NCBI GenBank assembly: GCA_002286715.1
Contig: NSJX01000023.1
Span: forward strand, 342,937-358,610
Source: Dentipellis sp. KUC8613
Taxonomy: Eukaryota; Basidiomycota; Agaricomycetes; Russulales; Hericiaceae
Direction of reading: 5' to 3'
DNA length: 15,674 bases
Shown: in pieces, positions 9,563 through 15,674 of the stretch
Layout of the letters: the number at the start of each line of letters is the position of its first letter
Position numbering within the stretch: position 1 is the stretch's first letter
The notes under the pieces: generated by a model
Seen by the model: only the letters and a program-made list of their open reading frames with translations
Told to the model about the DNA's origin: nothing
The model's database searches: none
Position numbers and translations under genes: made by a program

Positions 9563-10628
9563 ATGGAGGCTCTGTAATGCACTTAACTTCTGACTTATTA
9601 CATGCTGGCTCATATAATATCTAGGCGGCGTAGACTCGCAGAGGATCAGTCAATGTATCCTGACCTTGCGTTGCAAGGCGAGGCGACAGTGGGCCACATC
9701 AAGGGCACGGTCATCGGTCAGACGTGGCCGAGCAGGTATTTTTCTTTCCTTTAATTTATGTAGCATCGATGCCCAAGCAAATGCAATGTAGGACGGCGAT
9801 TGCCCGGGATGGAGTTCATAAGCCAAGCGTCGCTGGTATCTGGGCTGGACAGAATTACGCCTACTCCGTCGTTATCTCAGGCGGCTATGATGACGATATC
9901 GATGATGGAGAGATAATGTGCGTACATTACATCACGAAACGTGAACACCTATCTAACCTGCGCCGTCCTTTCAGCTTGTACACTGGCGCAGGTCAGTCGC
10001 TTGCTGAGACCGTAAGACACGACAGCTACTCACATGACGACTCACACAGGCGGGAGAGGCAAAGATGAAGACAGTGCATACGGGGTAAGAATATACATAC
10101 CATTCATCTGGTCTCCATGTTCACATTTCTGCTTCTGCCTCCGCGTAGGGCAATGTGCCACAGACTGAAGACCAATCGTTCTTGAACCGTGGCAACGCTG
10201 CTCTCCGCGTGAGCTCCGAGCCATTTTCGATCTTCACAATACTCACACGAGCTGCACCAGAGGTCATGCGAGCACAGGCAGCCTGTGCGCGTCATTCGAG
10301 GCCTCTTCAACAGAGAAGGCAAGGTCTACTATCGTTACGACGGGCTCTACGACGTCACCTCGGTCAGTTGTCCTTGCATCCTGGGTGTGAGTTTTCTCTG
10401 ATATTTTGTCCCACAGGCGAAGCTTGTGCAGGGGAAGAGCGGCTTCTTGATCTGTCAGTTCCGCTTCGAGGTATGCCGTACATCTGTGCATCGATGCCAC
10501 TCACGCTCACCCGCTATGAAAATTTTTAGCGTCGGGACGACCAGGACCCTCTCCCTTACATCGGCCCTCCGGATGCCATCCCTGCCAGGCCGGAGAACAA
10601 GCCCAGGGTCCGCCGCCGCCGTTCTTAG
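9563..10628 (+). CDS. SRA (SAD_SRA / YDG) domain protein, tandem copy A
   Basis: Nine exons: 9563-9573, 9625-9735, 9792-9917, 9975-9991, 10050-10084, 10149-10208, 10261-10362, 10417-10470, 10530-10628; 615 nt, 204 residues. The SRA fold flips and reads methylated or oxidised cytosine. Motifs in order: GHIKGTVIGQTWPSR, GVHKPSVAGIWAG, AYSVVISGGYDDDIDDGE, LYTGAGGR, TEDQSFLNRGNAAL, QPVRVIRG, the YDG signature in YYRYDGLYDV, then GKSGFLICQFRFERRDDQDP. The DQ-x-x-x-NRGN-x-AL and PVRVIRG pattern looks closer to plant SUVH-type SRA than to UHRF1. The domain fills nearly the whole protein; there is no PHD, RING or SET domain. The C-terminus ends in a VRRRRS basic run. The start rests on an 11-nt first exon and a 51-nt intron that restore the frame; an in-frame ATG at 9653 is the fallback. 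Likely nuclear; the modification it reads is unknown. Confidence 0.88.
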
Positions 10629-11156
10629 GTCAAGTCACCCAAGCCTTCACGTCACTATTCTTCCCGGTCATGTTATCCCGTTCTTCACCCGTCGGTATGC
10701 TTTCTTTCGTCGCATTGCTCTTGTATTGCTTTTTCTACTTTCCATTTTTTTGTGTATTGAATCATGAAGGAACAAACGTCCCTCGACCAAGGTGGCACCA
10801 CAAATCCGGAGCGTTTCTGTATCTAACTGTATTTTGCTTACTGTGAAAGTTAAAGTTCAATGTTTTGAATCGGAATATACTGCTTTGATTTTGGATTGGA
10901 TTTTCTCTTCGTGGCGGGGTCTTCCATGGCCCAGAACATTGTCTTCGTGGTTTGAGCTGTGTGTTCTGTTGTCGAGCATAGCATGTCCCGAGCTTGAGTT
11001 TAAGTGCTTAAAGGCTTCCGAATAAAGACCGGGGCCACGTGCAATACAGGATCGCACGATCGGGCCCGGATAGCCCGGAGCGCCTGCCTCCTGCCTCCTG
11101 GAATCCCTCGACTGTATATTTCTTCTTCTTGACCATTGTCGCTACGGATTCAGGAA
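10629..11156. other. Spacer between the tandem SRA genes
   Basis: 528 bases without a gene. The first part is the probable 3' UTR of copy A (T-rich, with frequent ATTG and TTTT runs). An AATAAA lies at about 11021-11026. The second part is the probable promoter of copy B: a CACGTG at 11036-11041, a GC-rich stretch with a direct CTGCCTC repeat (about 11082-11097), and a TATATTTCTTCTTCTT pyrimidine run (about 11114-11130). The reading frames here show no SRA motif, so there is no third copy in the spacer. Confidence 0.55.
11036..11041. promoter_or_regulatory. CACGTG E-box upstream of the second SRA gene
   Basis: A perfect CACGTG 121 bases before the proposed start codon of SRA copy B, nearly the same distance as the 115 bases seen for copy A. 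The flanks differ (CCACGTGC here, GCACGTGA for copy A). Chance occurrence is quite possible. Confidence 0.25.
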
Positions 11157-12325
11157 ATGACATCTTTAGAAGACACGTAGGCATATCCCTGCATGGTGGG
11201 CTCACTTACTTATGGGATACACCAGAAAACCCCTAAGGGAGGAAATCGACTTCAATGATGACCACACCGACTCCGAGACTGATGGTACCATAACCCAAAG
11301 CCCAACGTACCCCCCGTACAGGCTATCAGGCGAGCCAAACGTGGGCCATATTCATGGTACATTTATCGGCCAGACCTGGAGGAAAAGGTGCGTAGTTTGC
11401 TCGGTCATCGAAGGCAGAGCTATTCACCACCATAATCACGAATGCTGCAGGAAAGAAGCTGCTGCATCCGGAATACACAGGATGATCTATGCTGGGATCT
11501 GGGCGGGGAAGAACTATGCGTATTCGGTCGTCATCTCGGGTGGATACGATGACGACTCGGATGACGGGGAATCCATGTGCGTACGTTCTGCAAATTGTGA
11601 TACTCAGGTCTGACGTCGCTTTGCGAGGTCAGCTTGTACACCGGTGCAGGTCAGCAGTGTAAAATTCCGGCATAGGATACGATGATACTAAAACGATGCT
11701 TTTTTTTTGCAGGCGGACGAAGCAGGAATCAGGGCCCATTCGGCGTGAATACCTATCTCACGGGTCTCATCACATTCAGCATCGGTTGACACTATCATCT
11801 GTGTTCAGGGAAACTGTCCACAGACTGAAGATCAGTCATTCGGATATCATAGTAATGCCGCTCTCCAGGTGAGCTCTTGCTTTCAATCATCCATCTACAT
11901 CCCCAGGAATCAAGTACGATGACATTTCTCCAGAGATCGTGCCATCATTTTCAGCCCGTGCGCGTCATCCGAGGCCTCTATGATGAAGAAGGCAAGTTGT
12001 ACTATCGCTACGACGGGCTCTACGACGTCACATCGGTTAGTCGTGCTTCTTACTTGGTACACAAGGTGTCTCGCGTTTCTGATCCCATGGTACACAGGCA
12101 GTGCTTGTCAAGGGCAGTAGCGGCTTCATGGTCTGCCAGTTCCGCTTCGAGGTCAGTCTACGGATGCCGCACGCTGCACGCCCATATCCATACTGACGCG
12201 GCCAACTCCCGCAGCGTCGGCACGACCAGGAGCCTCTCCCACACATCGGCTGGCCCGACGCCGTCCCCGCCTCTATTAGGAAGAAATACATAGCTGCCCG
12301 CCGTCAGGGCTCTACCACCTCATGA
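11157..12325 (+). CDS. SRA (SAD_SRA / YDG) domain protein, tandem copy B, diverged
   Basis: Nine exons: 11157-11176, 11226-11387, 11451-11576, 11633-11649, 11713-11744, 11809-11868, 11934-12035, 12098-12151, 12215-12325; 684 nt, 227 residues. Intron positions and phases match copy A, and five internal exons have identical lengths (126, 17, 60, 102, 54 nt). Retained motifs: GHIHGTFIGQTW, AYSVVISGGYDDDSDDGE, LYTGAGGR, QPVRVIRG, YYRYDGLYDV, SGFMVCQFRFERR. Changed blocks: GVHKPSVAGI of copy A is GIHRMIYAGI, and SFLNRGNAAL is SFGYHSNAAL. The N-terminus is longer and acidic (DFNDDHTDSETD). The start at 11157 gives a 49-nt first intron in the same phase as copy A and a purine at -3; an in-frame ATG at 11212 (pyrimidine at -3) would give 225 residues. 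All frames are open, so it is probably expressed, perhaps with altered DNA preference. Confidence 0.85.
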
Positions 12326-13036
12326 AGTTCACTCGCTCACTCACCTGCGGCACTCCGACCCACTACATCGCTTTCACTGCTCCGCATCGTATCCTGTTTA
12401 TGTACTGTCGCTTCTCCTTTTTGTCTCGTTCATTCTCTCTCTCTCTCCATTGTTTGTTGTTGCTGATGTAGAAATGGGGTCCATTGGACCTGCTGACAAC
12501 TCGTCGTGTATTTCCAGCTTAAAGCGTGGTTGTATTTATAAGTTGTTATAACATCTTGGATCATGGACTGCTGTATTTTCTTGCCAGGTTCACGTATGCC
12601 CCGCCCCGGAACCAGGTGTGTACGAGTGTGGCCTGATATATTCTTGTACAGGACGAGAATGGACATCAGGCTGCTATTCTCGAGCGACCGTCGCGGTGGC
12701 GAATGGACGGTGAGTCGGCGCGCATGGCGAGGTCGGCCTGCCCAAGGTGCCAATCATTTCTCGAGCAATATATCACCCTCACAAATCTCTACATTTACAT
12801 GGGGTAGTTGGGATGAATATGAATCAATGGCGATGTCAATCCAATAGACACTAACTTTCCTTTCTGCCCCGCCTTCGGTGTCTATCTATTCTGCAGGTGA
12901 CCTGGAGTCCGCCGACGTGTCTCTTGTATCCATGATTGTTATGATCTTCCTATAACTGAATAGACATTTGTGTCGTTTTTTAGGTCTCTCGTTTTCCAAA
13001 AGCCTGGATAACTCACCTCCGCTGATAGATTGCCTG
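12326..13036. other. Convergent 3' region between SRA copy B and the bHLH-like gene
   Basis: About 710 bases between two facing stop codons. The left part is T/C-rich and includes a (TC)7 run at 12434-12447, consistent with the 3' UTR of SRA copy B. Open frames on both strands between about 12430 and 12850 overlap each other and show no motif, compositional bias or splice pattern that would support a gene. Nothing else was recognised. Confidence 0.5.
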
Positions 13037-14486
13037 TTACACCGAACAGCTTCTGGCTCGAGCTGGCTTTTTGGCTGGAATCGTGTCTTTCTTAGACTCC
13101 TCGAACACCGCCAACTTCATTGCGAGTTTCGCATTGGACTCTACAAGTTCTGCATTGGCCTCGGCGAGTTCCGTATTGGCCTCGGCGAGCTCTGCCTTGG
13201 TCTCGGCCAGGTAAACCATTGTGTCGTTCAGGTCTGCTCTGGCCTCGGCCAGGATTACCTTTGTGTTTTTCACCTGAGTGCGAATCTTGGTGAATGTTCC
13301 TTTCGTCCACATTATATCCGCATTTATGCGAGCCAAGCGCGAATCCATAGTGCGCATGCATGCTTGGGCCTTTCTCAACTCTTTATGGTCCCACCTCCTG
13401 TTAATGAATACGGCCCGAGCCCACTCAGCCCTCAGCCATTCTCTCCGAGACATCTTTGTCTCCAGTTCATGGTCCTTATCCACCAGCTCTTCAGTCAAGC
13501 TTCGGACCTTTTCTTCCAGGTGGTCGATATAGCCATTGGCTGCATAGCAACACGCTCAGTCATGGGGTGACGCTGGCTGAGCTAGAGAGGGTCGACATAC
13601 CTGCGATCAGGACGGTGCTGTTGTTGAAGTTTCCTCCTTCCTCCGCCGACGCGGGAATTTTCAACTTCAGCAGCTCAAGCTGCACCTTGTCTCCTTCCCG
13701 CCGACGCACGGCCTGCGCAGCGGCCGCCTCACGCCGCTCTTCCGTCCTTGAAGGCCGCTTCGTGCGGACCGGGCTATTGTTTGTATCTACATCCACGGTT
13801 TTGCCTTCGCCCTTCGAACTGTCTCGGAAGAGATGCTGCCTTTCGAGAAAAGGACGTCCATCTTGAACGTAACTAGTAGCCTCGTCGTTTGTTCTAGGCC
13901 TGTCGCTCCGCCTCCGTGCCCGCCACTGCCCTTCCACACCTAGAGGAGAACGACTTGCGCGGCGCTTCTCGGGCATCTGGGACCTCGTGTTCGTGGTATC
14001 GCCGTCGGCGGGAGGAACGTATGGCCTGAACACCGAACGCCAGTGAGGCCGGCGCCCGCACTCTCTGTCCTGCGTGTCTGTATCATCGGTTACACGGTCT
14101 TGGAAGGCGGTGTCCCCATTCAAGACGTTCGGCGTGGACTCGAGTGGATATGCGAGAAGGAGGAAGCTAGGTGGCGACGCAGGCTCGGAGATGCGAGAGG
14201 GTTGGGGGCTGGGTCCGAGTTTTCCGGGGTTCAGGAGGTCATCTATCGAGAGTCTGCCGCGCAGCGTTGGCGCTACAGGATCAAATCCTGGGATGTCAGA
14301 TGCATGGACGAGCCTAGGGCTGTCACAATGCGCCGTCGTTCTGTTGTGCACCACATCAAGCTCAGTATGGGCATGGATCCGAGAGCAACGCTCGAGATAC
14401 TGACGGTTGGATATGGTGGGAGATAGTGCCACTAGGGGACGACAGCTGTACCCGCATACTGTCGGAATTGTGGCGCGAAGAGTCAT
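13037..14486 (-). CDS. bHLH-like protein with long C-terminal coiled coil
   Basis: Two exons, 14486-13601 and 13539-13037, joined across a 61-nt GT-AG intron (13540-13600); 1389 nt, 462 residues. The first two-thirds are Pro/Ser/Arg-rich and probably disordered, with a short SIDDLLNPG motif seen in many fungal regulators. About 247-310 reads as a basic helix-loop-helix: basic RREAAAAQAVRRREGDK, helix 1 VQLELLKLKIP, a loop rich in Gly and Glu, and helix 2 NNSTVLIAANGYIDHLEEKV, which is completed only by splicing. The basic region lacks the His and Glu that contact CANNTG in classical bHLH proteins, so sequence-specific E-box binding is doubtful. About 310-440 is a continuous coiled coil with heptads such as AELAEANTELAEANAEL. 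The start is the first ATG after a TATA box 79 bases upstream; other ATGs further in cannot be excluded. Specific role unknown. Confidence 0.68.
13126..13251 (-). repeat. 21-nt coding minisatellite in the coiled coil
   Basis: Six units of 21 nt, each encoding one seven-residue heptad on the minus strand. Units at 13147-13167 and 13168-13188 differ at two bases; 13126-13146 and 13189-13209 are more diverged; 13210-13230 and 13231-13251 are weaker still. The encoded pattern is (A/T)EL(A/V)E(A/S)N. The repeat appears to have lengthened the coiled coil by in-frame duplication. Confidence 0.75.
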
Positions 14487-14564
14487 TGTCTGAATACATC
14501 GATCCCTGCGTGGGGGGTAAAGGTTATGGGGGGAGGGAGTGCACTCGTACAGCAAAGCACATTA

Positions 14565-14570
14565 CTTATA
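14565..14570 (-). promoter_or_regulatory. TATA box of the bHLH-like gene
   Basis: Read on the minus strand the sequence is TCTATAAGTAAT. It lies 79 bases before the ATG at 14486, a normal distance for a TATA box plus short leader. A CACGTG at 14642-14647 is a further 72 bases upstream. The position supports taking 14486 as the start codon. Confidence 0.5.
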
Positions 14571-15264
14571 GACTCGTTGCTGGATCATGGACGGCCGGTG
14601 GCAGTCGCTGGTCGCCCGAAGGACAACCATCGGGGTGACTGCACGTGGACCCTGTATTCGGTCGACGTCGTGCATTTGACGGGAAGGATTTCAACGCAAA
14701 AGCACCTGGTCGGCCAGCCTTGTCGATGTAGTATCGTGGCAGTCACGGTGATGGCAGTGTCCTAGGATTTGGGAATAAGCTGTTGTAAGTCAATGTTTTT
14801 GCTTACATAAGCGCTCGGCCCTCAAGGCCTCAAGGCTGAGCTGCACGAGTCCGCCACCCCGTCATGGCCAAGATGATACTATGATACTCACGATAAACGT
14901 CGAGTGACGAGGATGGTGAGGATATGGGCACTGGGTTCTGTTGTACGGTTTGTATGCCGGTCTGCGCATTTGGCTGCTGGAAGGGCGCGTATAACGATAT
15001 TCGAAAGACTTCACTAGTGAGATGGAAGAAGGGAGTTACCGCTCTTATACCCTCTTTTAATTGCCCTGCCCGAGGTGCCACGAGTTGGCCGTGAGACTCG
15101 GAAGCAAATGCTACAATTTCACTGTCATTGTAGGCTAGTCGAACCTGCTAGAAGAAGAAAGTGTATCATACATACATTGTCGCGCCTCTATCATCGTCAG
15201 GACTGGTGCAATGGAGTAGAACATCAAAGGGACTCGAACTGAAAGGGAGGGAGAGTAGTACGCA

Positions 15265-15282
15265 CGGTCACATGACTGACCG
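15265..15282. repeat. Inverted repeat, 6-bp arms, CGGTCA..TGACCG
   Basis: Perfect arms CGGTCA (15265-15270) and TGACCG (15277-15282) around CATGAC. It lies 207-224 bases before the start codon of the right-end gene, so it could be a dimeric regulator site. Six-base arms can arise by chance. Confidence 0.45.
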
Positions 15283-15326
15283 TATCCAACTCCGCTTCCT
15301 TTGTTCGACCGCCGCGTCTCCGGGTC

Positions 15327-15344
15327 ACAGTTGACCACAACTGT
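15327..15344. repeat. Inverted repeat, 7-bp arms, ACAGTTG..CAACTGT
   Basis: Perfect 7-bp arms (15327-15333 and 15338-15344) around ACCA. Each arm contains CAGTTG or CAACTG, a CANNTG E-box variant (also a Myb-like AACTG core). It lies between the first inverted repeat and the TATA box of the right-end gene. Confidence 0.5.
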
Positions 15345-15345
15345 T

Positions 15346-15371
15346 GAATTCACTTTGTCGAATTCACTTTG
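15346..15371. repeat. Direct repeat of GAATTCACTTTG
   Basis: Two identical 12-bp copies (15346-15357 and 15360-15371) separated by TC, a 14-bp period, immediately downstream of the 7-bp inverted repeat and 46 bases before the TATA box. It may be a duplicated regulator site or slippage. Confidence 0.6.
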
Positions 15372-15416
15372 ACTCGCAACAATAGCACCGTCCACACCTG
15401 ACGGCCACAATACCAT

Positions 15417-15424
15417 TATATAAG
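15417..15424 (+). promoter_or_regulatory. TATA box of the right-end gene
   Basis: TATATAAG lies 72 bases before the ATG at 15489, with a C/T-rich leader (CCTCTTCGCTTTCTCAC) between them. Sequence and spacing are what is expected of a strong fungal core promoter. Confidence 0.7.
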
Positions 15425-15488
15425 GGACGAGCGAACACCCCAGGTCAGTATCATCCTCTTCGCTTTCTCACTTACTGAACGACCGACC

Positions 15489-15674
15489 ATGGCCTCCCTC
15501 CAGGCCGGGAACGTTATCAGTCCTCGTACACCCCCCCGTCAGGGTCACAGTCTTCCTTGTCCTTCTATCAGTAAGCGTTGTTCCTGCTCAATAATTTTTG
15601 TCGCGCTCATCGTCTTCTTCAGGAGGCCAATCCACCCCCGTCGACCTCAACCGCCTTAGCGTTCACGGGTTGAT
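15489..15674 (+). CDS. Start of an unrecognised gene (3' end outside window)
   Basis: The ATG sits in CGACCATGG, a good start context, 72 bases after a TATA box. Exon 1 is 15489-15570 (27 codons plus one base). A 52-nt intron follows (15571-15622, GTAAGC to TTCAG), and exon 2 runs in frame to the window edge, about 44 residues in all. The visible protein begins MASLQAGNVI and is rich in Pro, Ser and Arg, with no signal peptide or membrane segment; exon 2 reads GQSTPVDLNRLSVHG. This is too short to assign a family. Confidence 0.6.

Larger units (their letters stand above)
14571..15488. promoter_or_regulatory. Divergent intergenic region between the bHLH-like gene and the right-end gene
   Basis: About 900 bases between two genes transcribed away from each other. 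The left end holds a TATA box and a CACGTG (14642-14647) for the bHLH-like gene; the right end holds two inverted repeats, a direct repeat and a TATA box for the plus-strand gene. In between, two minus-strand frames (14830-15081 and 15135-15416) show no recognisable motif. One of them contains a plausible 51-nt GT-AG intron (14841-14891) and a TATA-like TATAAGAG at 15042-15049 (minus), so a short unannotated transcript is possible but unsupported. Confidence 0.45.

Noticed and set aside
12430..12850. Overlapping open frames on both strands after SRA copy B
   Set aside because: No motifs, no splice support, and mutually exclusive frames of equal quality; treated as 3' UTR and intergenic sequence.
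12968..13570. 200-codon plus-strand frame with repeated IGLGEF-like units
   Set aside because: It is the complement of the 21-nt heptad repeat of the bHLH-like gene, whose minus-strand splice, coiled coil and HLH are far better supported.
9563..14486. SRA pair plus bHLH-like gene as one epigenetic module
   Set aside because: Adjacency is the only link; orientations differ, the bHLH-like basic region looks unable to bind E-boxes, and no shared regulatory element beyond chance CACGTG sites was seen.
14830..15416. Two minus-strand frames, one with a plausible intron and TATA-like element
   Set aside because: Joining them to each other or to the bHLH-like gene gives early stops or implausibly short introns, the starts are non-ATG, and no motif is recognisable. 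A TATA box at 14565-14570 already explains the bHLH-like start.
1..15674. Transposon, CRISPR array, or secondary-metabolite cluster
   Set aside because: No transposase, reverse transcriptase, terminal repeats, spaced repeat array or biosynthetic enzyme was recognised on either strand.

Overview
The window looks like nuclear DNA of an Agaricomycete (mushroom or bracket-fungus type basidiomycete, plausibly a polypore). The evidence is many GT-AG introns of about 50-60 bases, dense genes on both strands, pyrimidine-rich leaders, a FunK1 'fungal-type' kinase family member, and a septation-network kinase with more than 20 exons. There are no bacterial operons, CRISPR arrays, rRNA genes or convincing tRNA genes. 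All exon structures were built by hand from splice sites, reading frame and family motifs. Each complete spliced CDS given here closes as an exact multiple of three.

Layout, left to right. (1) 1-606 is the C-terminal end of a FunK1-like kinase gene that starts outside the window. (2) About 889-2719 is a decayed second FunK1 copy on the same strand. Its tail aligns with the first gene through an in-frame stop and a frameshift. (3) 3102-7982 is a 21-exon gene for the SepH / fission-yeast Cdc7 septation-initiation kinase, predicted at 1266 residues, with one GC-AG intron. (4) 8383-9282, minus strand, is an intronless gene for mitochondrial ribosomal protein uL5m (MRPL7), convergent with the kinase. 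(5) 9563-10628 and 11157-12325 are two tandem plus-strand genes for small proteins that are little more than an SRA (SAD_SRA / YDG) domain, the fold that reads modified cytosine in UHRF1 and SUVH proteins. (6) 13037-14486, minus strand, is a two-exon gene for a degenerate bHLH-like protein with a long coiled coil built partly from a 21-nt coding repeat. (7) 15489 to the end is the start of an unrecognised plus-strand gene with a good TATA box.

How it fits together. The SepH kinase and uL5m are conserved housekeeping genes. The rest is accessory: FunK1 copies, tandem SRA genes and a bHLH-like gene. The SRA pair is the most interesting part. Both genes have the same intron positions and phases and a shared 17-nt micro-exon, so they are tandem duplicates. 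Protein differences cluster in three short blocks while the core is nearly unchanged, which suggests one copy has altered DNA recognition. I see no sequence evidence that the accessory genes act as one system.
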